Shown here: positions 10,985 through 22,339 of the stretch, in pieces
Position numbering within the stretch: the first letter of the stretch is position 1
How the letters are laid out: every line of letters starts with the position of its first letter
Assembly (NCBI GenBank): GCA_030141605.1
Contig: JAQGDQ010000767.1
Location: forward strand, 35,566-99,565
Source of the DNA: Tubiluchus corallicola
Taxonomy: Eukaryota > Priapulida > Priapulimorpha > Priapulimorphida > Tubiluchidae
Direction: 5' to 3'
Length of the DNA: 64,000 nucleotides
Translations under genes and position numbers: made by a program
Notes under the pieces: generated by a model
Told to the model about the DNA's origin: nothing
Database searches by the model: none
Seen by the model: only the letters and a program-made list of their open reading frames with translations

Positions 10985-13900
10985 AGGGAAAGCGAGAGAC
11001 ATGGAGGGAGAAAGAAAGAGAGAGAGAGAAAAGAGAGAAAGAGAAAGAAAGGGAGAGAACGAAAGAAAGAGAGAGAGAAAGAAAGAGAAAGAGTGTGTGA
11101 GAGGGGGAAAGACAGAGAGGGAGGAAAAGAGAGAGAGGGAAGGGAAGGACAGAGAAGAGAAAGGAGAGAGGGAGGGAAAGAGAGAAAGAGAGGAAACATA
11201 AGACGTTATTGAAACTTGTAGTCCGTTGGTTCAAGAATTATAAGTTTATCGATCTCTCGAGACCGAGACAAATATGGCCACAGCGCCAAGTGATTAACTT
11301 TCTAACATTGAAGGTCGTAAATCAGGAGAACGTTTAAACAATCTCTAAGAAATCTTATAAAAATACACAAAAGTTTAACCCGTGTGAGAGATCATGTTTC
11401 TCGTGAAGATTTCCCTCGACAGAACGAGTCTATCGGTTGAATTGCTAAACAATGGCTTCTTCAAAATATAATTCTATCTCAGGGGCTCTTGAAAAAGCTT
11501 TGGAAATTGGCTGCAGCTTTGCAGGTCCAGTAACTGGACATAACAACAGGGGGGCGTATTGACCAATGGAATAGCTCAGTTAGCAGCAAGCTGCTTACTT
11601 TCAATCTAAGAATATGTCGTTTATGCGTATTTAGGTTTTAACAAGTTCGACTCAAACTATCCGTCTTTGAACTTGCTGAACTCAAGATCGCGGATTGGAA
11701 ATGACGTCAATTCCACCATTTTGAATTTAAGATAGCAAATCGAAAATCCAACTCTCTCAGTCGATGCAGAATTCATTCTTATATATTTCTGTTGGATTTC
11801 ATTACGATTCGTTGCAAATTGGTGGAGCGTTAGGCTTCTTTTGAAAATGGTGTCATTGCGCCATCATCTTGAACTGAAAACGTCAGATCGAAAATCTAAT
11901 GTCGTCAGTAGACACGGAATTCTCTGACGTATTCTGTTGGAATTAACTGTGAAATAAAATAAATTCTAAATAAATTGAAATTCTTTCTAGTACATTTCTG
12001 TCAAACTTTATGACAATCTGTTGTGAACTGGCAGAACGTTAGACTTCTCTAATCAGTGTCGCTTTCGTTACCATCTTGATTTCAAAGTGAAGATTGAAAA
12101 TCCTGCTCTGTCAGTCGGTGCAGAATTTGTTCTTGTGTATCCTTTAAGGTTTCATGATGATCAACTGGGAATTGGTAGAGGCTTGGGCTTTCTTAAAAAG
12201 TTATGTTATCGCCAATCTTGAATTCAAGATGGCAAGTCAAAATTTTGACCCGTCAGTTAATGCAGAACTAGTATATTCACATGAAGTTTCGTGACAATTC
12301 ACTGCGAATTCGCGAAGCCTCAGGATTCCCCAACAACAATAGCAATAAAATCCAGAAGGGTAGTGATTTGGATTGAGTCGCTTGACCTAGAATTTAATAG
12401 TACCTGGTTTGTTCAAGTTTTTGTACAAGTCATTTAACACACATAGTTATGCTTATTAGTTTCTGTATTAATATTTGAGCATGTATTTTAGCACAGAGGA
12501 TGCTCCAACCCAGGGGTGTGCAAATTGTGGCCCGCCAAGAGAATTTGTGCGACCCGCGAAGAGATTTGTCAACCTAATGAAAGTGCGGCCCGGGCGATTA
12601 ATTGAGTGTATCCAGCTGAAGTCCGTGCCACGATCCCAAAGATAGTGCGGGTAGTTTTTTCTACTAGATCAGATGCCATTAACCCTTACAAGATGGTTGT
12701 AGCTTAATGTCGCGGTACTACACAGACTGTGTGATACACATTACTAATATGCATTGTAATGAAATTACCACTATCTGTCCTGAAAGTAGAAATATATGCT
12801 TTTGTAATATAAATTTTATTAACTTCTAAAATAGTTTCTTGAGTGTAGTAGTAATGATGTACGCAGGTCGGATGCAAAAAAATTGTTATTAGGTCTTTCT
12901 GTACTTGGCTCCTTGATCAAACTGCCTGTGGCCCGCAGGAATTGCGGAAAAGTTTAATGTGGCCTGGCTAGTCAGATAATTTGCACACCCCTGCTCCAAC
13001 CTAATGATTAACTCTTCTATCACTTTGTTTCCATGACAATCGTTTGAGTTGAGATCCGTTTCCACTGTTTCAGGATGAACAACACAAATTGATAACGTGC
13101 TTACATAAGTTGGTTAATTAATTAAACGGTTAATCAATTATTCTTTGTACATTTCAGCTTGGTTTATAGCTTGTCAAATCATGTTTACCATTTCCGTTGC
13201 CGTTCTCGTTGTCAACCTGTGTATACTCATGCCGTTCTACAGTTGCACTTGTGGAAAAGGAGGTGACTGCTTCCGCTGCATTGGAGTTGTCATTTACTCC
13301 TCGCTTCTCTGCACAGGTAAGCTTACACATTGCTTGCCTGCACTTTTAATTTACATTGAAAAATGTTCAGGGTCAAATTAACACTTTTCTATGTTTTTGT
13401 TGCAATTTGTTATTATTCATTGAATAAGTACTTAAAAGAGGCATCAGCTTATAACAGTTCATCCTTTTTATCATTAGATGTCGCCAAACTATGCATTTAT
13501 GTACTACAGTAAACTCCGCATAAGTCAAAATCGCATAACTCGAAGAATTTCAGAGGAACGGATGAAATCCTTCGTTCGTCTCACAAAAACGTCGCTTAAC
13601 TCAAAATTTTGCCCGATTCAAATGAGAAATTGTTGTCCATTTAATCAAAATACATGTAATTTACTTCACCTAACTCAAACTATGCGCATACTCAACCGCA
13701 GTAAGTAACACATTGGTAGCCACACTGTCACATTGTTTAACAGTGTTGTGTACGTGTCCTTTTGTAACATAAAAAAATCGTGTTTCACTACATAATTTGT
13801 TATTCTTTACGCAATTGTCATCAAATCTCGTCGTTTACGTATAGGAGAGTTGATTTTCCGCCTTCTATTTAGCTCGCTATCTGGAGGACGAGGTTAGAGT

Positions 13901-15741
13901 TTCTGCGCAGAAAAATACTCAACATCTCCTAACTCAAAATATCGCCTAGCTCAAAGTTTTATCAGTCTGGTTGAACTTGAGTTATACAGAGTTTACTGTA
14001 TGAGTAGCGTTGTTTAAATGAATGTGGTGTTGTGAACTAAAACTGGCACCTTTAATCAAATACTAAAGGGGGCGAAATGGAAATTTTAAAGAGAGTCCCA
14101 AGAAACTTTCTGTAAAAAGTTGTGTTAGTTACTATCATACTTATCTGCTTAACAAACTTGCATAGCAGGACAAGGCAATTCTTGATAGTTTAAAATGTTT
14201 GTCCCAAGTAATAAAACGTCACCGTTTCCTTATCCCGGTGGTCATCATTGGCTCACAAAAACACATTATTGATCTTATTGACAATGTGAATAAAGTAATT
14301 TAAACTTTCGCTTAGTTCACGGAGAGTGGCGCAAGGAATGCACTGATTACTTTTTCAAACTTTACGCAATGTTATCTGGACTTGTTTGAAATGACTTACC
14401 GCTAAAAAGGCTGCGCCTAACGGTCATCGCAGGTGTTTAAACTTTGAAGTTTTGTACAGTGTTACTACTAATGCAAACTCTGCAAGCAATGAGAACATGT
14501 AGGTGATATAAAATTTCATGACAAATTTTTTAAGGTTTACTTATGAATGGTGTTTTCTTGTCCTTTAACCCTTTCACTACGTAGTTGCTTTTTAACTGGG
14601 CCGCATTGGCTTTTGTATGTTTCACAATAACTTCTTGTGGTGTGTTACTAAAACACAATCTCGTACATAAACAAATAGCAATTTGTTATTAAACATTAAT
14701 ATTAAATACTAGTATTATTTATACATATGCGCACACATCTGCTGACACATACATGCACTCATGCACACACGCATGTGCACACCCATTTAAATAAGCACAT
14801 GCTTATATTTAGAGGCCAATTTTCACAAAAGACATAACACTAATCCATAAAAAGTGATAATTTTATAAGAAATGCAGAACAATCAACTAAACGTATGTTT
14901 CACCAACTATCAACAAACAATTTTGCGCGAGAATGTACTATACTGTACAGTATTGTGGAATGCACCTGGCTTCAGATGCTGATTGGCTGGTTAGTGTTAC
15001 TTGCTGCGAAGCAACACCAATCCCACGACTGTTGAAGTTTTCTACAAAATTTTTGCATGGTCGTAGCAGTGAAATTTTAGCAAAAAACTAAAACTATAAT
15101 ATGTAAACCTACTCCTATGACCGTCTCTCTCCAAACTGTTTTTAGCACTATCCTGTTCTTACTGACCTACCTAACTTTTCCTTTTTCACAATTATTAAAT
15201 AATTCTTTTCTCTCTAGTACAAACTACATTACTAACAATTGCCACGTGCCACTAGCTGGTCGGCTGCTGCTTTGCGATGTACTTCAGTACAACCTAAAGA
15301 CATGTGCTCGCACCTAGCATAACCTCTTTGGTTATCGCATTTCAAGGACCAATTTTTACATTGGTTTTCATAAACAATAAACACACCCAGGCGACCGTGC
15401 TTAGTAGAGAACTGAGGCGGCAGTCTACCACTTTCCGTCCCTTGCATGAAAAACACAGTGCAGAGTGAAAGGTTTAAACCGAAACCAAAATTCCTGCTTT
15501 CCGCATGTATTCACAAGCAAAGCTGTATTTATTTTCAGTGCTCGTCATGGGAATCTCCCTCTTAATCTTCGGTTTGGAAATTCACCTGAACAAATATTCG
15601 CAAGCGCTGAGAATGGGGACGATGCGTCGGACGCTGGGATGGGCGTACTGGATGATGGTCTGTTCGTGGGTGTTCACCGTGTCGTCGGTTGCCACCATGT
15701 TTGTCACGCACAAGCGAATAACTAATGTGGAAGAAGAATAG
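10582..15741 (+). CDS. Claudin/PMP22-like four-transmembrane protein, copy B
   Basis: Three coding exons: 10582-10807, 13158-13316 and 15539-15741, phases 1 and 1, 195 residues, stop TAG. It is the paralogue of the minus-strand gene at 973-5690: same protein length, same phases, same 159-nt exon 2, and closely matching residues such as the MGxxCS start, the FVxEWG and YGLW motifs, and WFxACQIMFT at the start of TM2. Seen: W30, G40-L41-W42, C45 and C58 in the first extracellular loop; four hydrophobic segments; a loop with the CTCxKGGxCFRC pattern; C-terminus NVEEE. A possible splice acceptor (tgctag) lies 6-7 nt before the ATG, so a 5' UTR exon may exist upstream. Intron 1 holds a GA-rich stretch and a hAT MITE; intron 2 holds a pogo-like MITE. 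Family assignment is firm at superfamily level; the specific function is unknown. Confidence 0.9.
10925..11205. repeat. GA-rich low-complexity tract
   Basis: Purine-only (GA)n/(GAAA)n stretch just after exon 1 of claudin-like copy B. The open frames across it are not genes. Confidence 0.9.
12511..12993. mobile_element. hAT-type MITE with exact 8-bp target duplication
   Basis: Ends CAGGGGTGTGCAAATT and its inverted copy, with subterminal gtggcccgc motifs, 483 bp, flanked on both sides by CTCCAACC (12503-12510 and 12994-13001). Lies in intron 1 of claudin-like copy B. No transposase coding seen. Confidence 0.92.
13507..13998. mobile_element. pogo-like MITE (TA-flanked)
   Basis: Left end CAGTAAACTCCGCATAAGTC, right end the reverse complement of CAGTAAACTCTGTATAACTC, flanked by TA on each side; 492 bp. 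The interior repeats the subterminal motif ctaactcaaa several times. Intron 2 of claudin-like copy B. Confidence 0.85.
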
Positions 15742-15839
15742 CAGGCTATTGTAGGAGCTCGGCGTGCCTGTTCCGGGAAAAACAGAAGTTTCTTTAGTTA
15801 TTTGGAGGACATGTTATCTGGAAACGTTTAACTTTCTCG

Positions 15840-16010
15840 TACAGAAAAAGCTTTTTAGAAAAGAATTATAAAATCTTGAGAATTAATTTAATTTTGAATA
15901 AGAACACTCATTTTTACAAAAGAATTATAAAATCATGAGAATTAATTTGATTTTCAATAAGAACACTCATTTTTAGAAAAGAATTATAAAATCATGAGAA
16001 TTAATTTAAT
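15840..16010. repeat. ~62-bp tandem repeat, 2.6 copies
   Basis: Unit aaaagaattataaaatcatg..aataagaacactcattttt, in the 3' flank or 3' UTR of claudin-like copy B. Confidence 0.8.
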
Positions 16011-16620
16011 TAACGTATTAACGAGGTGCATTAATACATAGATCTGTAGGCAAATATGGACAGTTTGTTTTGCCAAATATCTGGGCATTAAGAGAGGCAT
16101 TAAATTTTGGGGGGGGGGGGAATAAGGAGGTTTGCAGTATGGGGAAATATACTTTTGTTTTATTGTGAACTTTGCTGTCCTTTAGATGGCCATCTTTGTT
16201 AAGCATTAAGTAACTTTTCTGTACAAATAATGAATATGTATGATTACCATCAGTTCCTAAGAATTCTGCTGCGTCTTCGTCTCTTTATAACTAGATAGGT
16301 TCATGAAATGAAAACCAACTTTGGGACGGGAAGGTCACAAATGTCTATTGTGTTTAAGCACGATATGTTCTTCTTTGAAGGTATTTAAACTTAGTTATTA
16401 TAAGCGTGTGAATTTATTCTATGTTTATGCAGTGAAAACGTCTATGATTTAAGAAGGTGTCTTCACTTTGGCCTGAGTTTCCAGTTTCTAACTTCCTTTT
16501 TTCTGAAAAACCGCAAAAAAATCAAACAATGACTTTTACCAAGGTATTTTTGTAATGTTTACGATATGCTGTTGTGATTGTGTCTTTTTGCATTATATTT
16601 TGTGAATGTTAGTCAAAGTT

Positions 16621-17240
16621 GTCGTATATTTTACATTAGACGTGTCGCTGTTAAACGGTGTTGTAATTATAATTATGAGTGTTATTCTCATTGTTCCATC
16701 CATCTTACAAGTGACAAAATTTGAATCTCTCTATTTGTCTCCGTCGTCGTATATTTTACATTAGACATATCGCTGTTAAACGGTGTTGTAATTTATAATT
16801 ATGAGTGTTATTCTCATTGTTCCATCCATCTTACAAGTGACAAAATTTGAATCTCTACTTCTCTCCGTCGTCGTATATTTTACATTAGACATATCGCTGT
16901 TAAACGGTGTTGTAATTTATAATTATGAGTGTTATTCTCATTGTTCCATCCATCTTACAAGTGACAAAATTTGAATCTCTACTTCTCTCCGTCGTCGTAT
17001 ATTTTACATTAGACATATCGCTGTTAAACGGTGTTGTAATTTATAATTATGAGTGTTATTCTCATTGTTCCATCCATCTTACAAGTGACAAAATTTGAAT
17101 CTCTACTTCTCTCCGTCGTCGTATATTTTACATTAGACATATCGCTGTTAAACGGTGTTGTAATTTATAATTATGAGTGTTATTCTCATTGTTCCATCCA
17201 TCTTACAAGTGACAAAATTTGAATCTCTCTATTTGTCTCC
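16621..17240. repeat. 124-bp tandem repeat, five copies
   Basis: Copies start at 16621, 16746, 16870, 16994 and 17118 and are nearly identical (gtcgtatattttacattaga .. tttgaatctct). Confidence 0.93.
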
Positions 17241-17519
17241 GTCCATCTTGGTTAAAAATTTGTTACAAATTTTTATCGCTCGTTCCTGCCTACATCGATC
17301 TAATTGTTGTTTAATGTTTTTGCTGGTTGAGTGAGATTTAAACACTTTATTGTGTTTATTGACTCAGTTTGATGTATTTTCTTTCGTTAGGATGAATCAT
17401 GCTGTAAATGTTCCGTCCCGTGTGATTTCAAATCTTGACAAAAGGTTATTAATTATGTAAGTGACCTAATGGGCGAAATCTTATTGTTCTTATATGAAGT
17501 GACTTTTAATATGCATTTA

Positions 17520-18300
17520 TTGCTTAGGCTTTGTTCACACATTCTCTTGTTTAGGCTGTGTTTAAACATTCTATTGTTTAGGCTGTGTTTACACATTCTA
17601 TTGTTAGGCTATGTTTACACATTCTGCTGTTAGGCTATGTCCACACATTCTATTGTTAGGCTATGTTCACACATTCTATTGTTTAGGCTATGTTCACACA
17701 TTCTGCTGTTAGGCTGTGTTCACACATTCTGTTGTTAGGCTATTTTCACACATTCTGTTGTTAGGCTGTGTTCACACATTCTGTTGTTAGGCTGTGTTCA
17801 TACTTTCTGTTGTCTGTGTTCATACTTTCTGTTGTTAGGCTATGTCCACATATTCTATTGTTAGGCTATGTTCACACATTCTGTTGTTAGGCTGTGTTCA
17901 TACTTTCTGTTGTTAGGCTATGTCCACATATTCTATTGTTAGGCTATGTTCACACATTCTGTTGTTAGGCTGTGTTCACACATTCTATTGTTAGGCTGTG
18001 TTCACACATTCTGTTGTTAGGCTGTGTCCACACATTCTATTGTTAGGCTATGTTCACACATTTTGTTGTTAGGCTATGTTCACACATTATATTGTTTAGG
18101 CTATGTTCACACATTCTGTTGTTAGGCTATGTCCACACATTCTATTGTTAGGCTGTATTCACACATTCTGTTGTTAAACTGTGTTCACACATTCTATTAT
18201 TGGCTGTGTTCATACATTCTATTGTTCGGCTGTGTTCACACATTTTTTTGTTCAGCTGTGTTCACACATTCTATTTTTTAGGCAGCATTCACACATTCTT
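17520..18300. repeat. ~27-bp minisatellite, about 29 copies
   Basis: Unit like ttaggctatgttcacacattctgttg, variable between copies. Confidence 0.9.
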
Positions 18301-19255
18301 GTTCAGCAACAAAAATACAACAAAATAATGTACATTATGTTAATGATATGGACCATTTGCTACATGTTTATTCGTCATCTTGAACGCATTTCTTGCTAGC
18401 TAGCGGGATGTGCTGGAGTTCTACATCCATCTGCTCATTCTGATTCATTTATTTGTCAGCCTGCAAGCATGTGAACGCTGCAGTAGATTGTTGTGACTGC
18501 ATAGTTACTGTACAAGTTAATGCAGCTTAACTTTAACCGTCCTTATACCGTATGCACATGACATCCTAATGTGTATTTTTGCCTATCGTGAAATTCAATT
18601 ACTGACATGTAACTTGCCAAAAATTGGACCCAAATGTTACTTCACATCCTCTTCAAGTGAAATCCGACCAAATGTTTGGATTTTTGAAACATTCTGATGA
18701 GTGGTAAAATTTCTTTGGTTAGTGGGGGAGGTGATGGTTATTTTTAAACAGAAGTTTCGTTGGTCGATGGGAGGCGACAGTTATTTTCGAACACACTTGT
18801 ACTTAGATGTAAGCGAAACATTCAGTAGTCGATTTTAATTCATTGCATACATTTTTAGTTGGTGTGAATGTGCCTTTAGCAGTAGCATTTCAGCTTGTCG
18901 TTTGACACTCTTACCCGTAACACCATCACAGTGTTCTTATAGCATTCGCTTTAAAAAATCTTCTTTTTCACCAACTTTTATTTGTACAGAAATAACAAAT
19001 TTACTAAACTTATCAAAACAGTAAACAATATCTATCACATGAATTAGAATGTGTTTCCTTTAATCCAAGTCTGACTTTATGCAGCTATATTTTTTTAGTA
19101 TTTTACATTTCTAACTTTTACAGAGATTATATCTTTTATCCAGAGTTTATCGTGGGTTGTTTACTTGTTTGTTTGTATACTGTAATTAGATTCAGATGTT
19201 GTAATATCAACTGTTTTATACATGCGTGTAGTATAGGTTGTATTGTTAGTCAGAG
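18301..19255. other. No gene or repeat recognised
   Basis: AT-rich intergenic sequence with only short frames and no recognisable protein, RNA or element ends. Confidence 0.5.
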
Positions 19256-19331
19256 TATTAGAGATCATACTGGGTGGCCCATTAAAAATGATATGAAGGT
19301 TGTATTATTAGTCAGAGTATTAGAGATCATA

Positions 19332-19777
19332 CTGGGTGGCCCATTAAAAATGAAGCATTTTTTTCAGGCTGTACTGCTGTTTTCTTGTGTTAAGCAGTTT
19401 TTATCATAATAACCATTTTGTGTGTAAAGTAGATTTGGTGTTTCTTGTGAAATCAGCTATGATTGGCACTTGTTCTGAAATCAGTTATAACTGGTGTTTG
19501 TTATGAAATATTTCCAAACTTTTTGAATGTGATTTCTTCTGATTTTGCCAGGAATATATAGAGTGTTTATTGTTAATACTTAAAGGCAAATCAAATTAAA
19601 AGTGTTGGTACAATTGTGCCATTGTAATTGGTCAGAACATGGAAATAAAACTGTACATTTCAGAACGAAATCGTGTAACTAAAATAATTCTACAGCTTAC
19701 ACTAAAAACGTGTTTAGCACTTGCCAATTGTTCATTTGTGTTAAGTGAAAATTTGTCATTTTTTGTGGGCCACCATG
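19332..19777. mobile_element. mariner-like MITE
   Basis: Starts CTGGGTGGCCCATTAAAAAT after TA and ends with the inverted counterpart of CATGGTGGCCCACAAAAAAT before TA; about 446 bp. The left end plus flank (about 68 bp) is tandemly duplicated at 19233-19300. Confidence 0.7.
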
Positions 19778-22339
19778 TAGCATAATAATAATAACTGATA
19801 TTACTTTTAAAATACTATTTTTAGCTTAGAGAATTTATGGAGTTAGCTACATAAGCTATACAATATAATACTGTATAATATAATATAATGTACAGTGCAT
19901 TAGAATATTGTATGTCACATATATTTTTGTCTGATGATTTACTAACTAATATCATCTTAAACAATTGTTAAAAACTTGCATTTCTGTAAGCTACCTTGTA
20001 TTCATCTTTATTTAACATTTTTCTTCTTTCTGACGTTAATGTATGAAGTTAACAATTATCTAGATTCACTGCAAATTTTGCTCTTACCGTAAACATAACC
20101 TAATCATGTATATTGCAGTAACAATGCATATATCTTTTATTGATCTGCAGATATCATTAATTATGAATGACTATTACAGATGCTGTACGGTGCTCAGTTT
20201 TGTCTAGGCAACAGAATATCACCTTCGTTTTCTCCCCGAATTTCTAATGAGTCGTGAATTTTATAATAATTCTGGCATAAATATTTAATTTCAAATAAAT
20301 ATTGTCGTATAAAAATAACATCTATTACGAATTTGTTGTCACAAGTAAAATGTATTCTACAGTAGTTTCTAGTCCAAAAGTAATATGCAAAAACAGTAAA
20401 CAGTTGATATTTTATACGGTGATATATTTATCATACAATACGTAATCATGGACGGCACGGGGATCACAATAGTACAGAGATTCAAAACAAAATTCTAATC
20501 TGCTTCCTAAACAATTCAAACAGCTGTTTTTATCTCACTGAAAAAGCAATACTTGTAAATAGATAGGTTAAACATGCACCAGCTTATAAGCTCCATTTTT
20601 GTATCAACAGATGTCAGCACTTCATGCATATTACATTGTTTAAACTAACTTTTATATGATTACCACTGTTTACACACTGATGTTGTCATCTGCTAAAATT
20701 AGTGTTGAACTAATACCTCGCTTAAGTGTTAACTAGTAGCCGTGAACTTGACCTGGTAAAATAAACAGTATACCATCATGCTACCAGAATTATTCATCAC
20801 ACAGAAATTGTGAAAAACAATAAAAAAAATGAAAAGAAATGAACAGTTAAATAGCTTTCCTAACCAAAGCTAGGCGTAGAATGATGCCAAAATCTAGTAC
20901 CAGCCAATTTTAAAGTAGAAACAATGTAAAGTAACAATGTGGAATTGTAATTTTTTTCCCTTAAGATAACCGAATCATTTATTCCCATAAGAAATAATGT
21001 AAAACGAAAAGCAAATAATCCGTTTTCAAGCACCAAATGAACTGTAAAGTATTACTAAAATAAAATATAATAATGTAAAAATGTTTATTTAAACAGTAGA
21101 TATGATATAACTGACCAGAAAAACATAATAGAATTACTTAGAAAGAAAAACAAAATTATTCCTGCATAAAAAACCTTGCAATGTTGGTAGCAGTGTGATG
21201 GCAGCAACATCAGAAACACGTGCGTGACAACTCTCGGGTGTGGTCGGTTACGCTCGGCTATACTCGGCGCGGCGCGCATGCGTTCATCGCGTGTTGGGTC
21301 GAGTAGAAAAATTCTGGTCCGAGAATGGAGACAATTTCAGCTCGAATTTCTGGTCGAAAACCGAGTTGTACGAGTACGGGGACGTTCGAAAGCGGATACT
21401 TTTACTGGGACTTTGCTAGTACACAAATAACATTCACGACATTAATACACAATACAATAATAAAAGTAGAATAGATATTGTTTTTCTTTCCACGTAACTG
21501 AGATAATGAAATTTTTTGAATCTGTTGTATAGTAGTTATTGATGCGATGCCCTGTCTCATTGCACAACCTTCAGAGATACTGTGGAGAACATGCTAATTA
21601 GACGATTAATTTTTAACAACAAACGAGTTCAAACACTTCAACGACTGGTTATAATTGTATATTAAAGAAACAGTAAACACAGAAAATGCAATCAATAATG
21701 ATGCACTGTTCTAAACACCAAAGGAATTAGAAAAATGTGACAGAGTCTTAAAACGCCACTACTCCGTCTTCTACAGACACGTGCGTGTTGAAACAATAGG
21801 CGGTCACGTGACCATTCTGACTGATTGCGTCAGTACAGTTCAGTTATGGCACAGAACACCTATAAGTTAAAAATCAGGTACAGTAGTGAGAATGCAATGA
21901 GTTTACTGTGAACAATACAATAATAATATTGATAAATCTTTATTTCGTATCTAAGATACAGTACATCATAAAAACGTTACAGTATAATACAATAAAATTA
22001 CAATACAATCAAATTCAATCTAAAATAAATTACAACATATACAATAACACAGTCTCTTTTATACAGAAACACACCAATTTCTGCAAGTTGGCATACCTAA
22101 ATAGTTGCTAACATATTCACACCTGTTACCTGCTGTTTATTACGTGGGTGTTATAATATCCTGCACTTGTAGTCAAGATGTTACCTGTTTGCACAACGTA
22201 CATTGCACTATGGATTTAGTTTGTTCACTACAGTTCTAGTTTTAGTGAATTATTATCATTTACAATAAATGCAAATTGAAAAAGAACTGAAACATTCAAA
22301 TATTCGTAATTGGCACCCAACCAGGTTGTCTGTAGCAAC
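19778..22339. other. Upstream region of the GALNT gene, no gene recognised
   Basis: AT-rich. Around 21395-21430 the sequence gatacttttactgggacttt and the following gctagtacacaaataa recur near 54770-54810, so a dispersed repeat is present. A GC-richer patch (21225-21300) may be near a promoter, but no TATA box or initiator can be argued. Confidence 0.4.

Noticed and set aside
10826-11234. Arg/Glu-rich and Ser/Leu-rich frames
   Set aside because: GA-rich low-complexity tract in a claudin-like intron.
14566-15075. Possible piggyBac MITE starting TTAACCCTTTCACTACG
   Set aside because: The right end (cgtagcagtgaaa) matches only loosely and lacks the TTAA flank.
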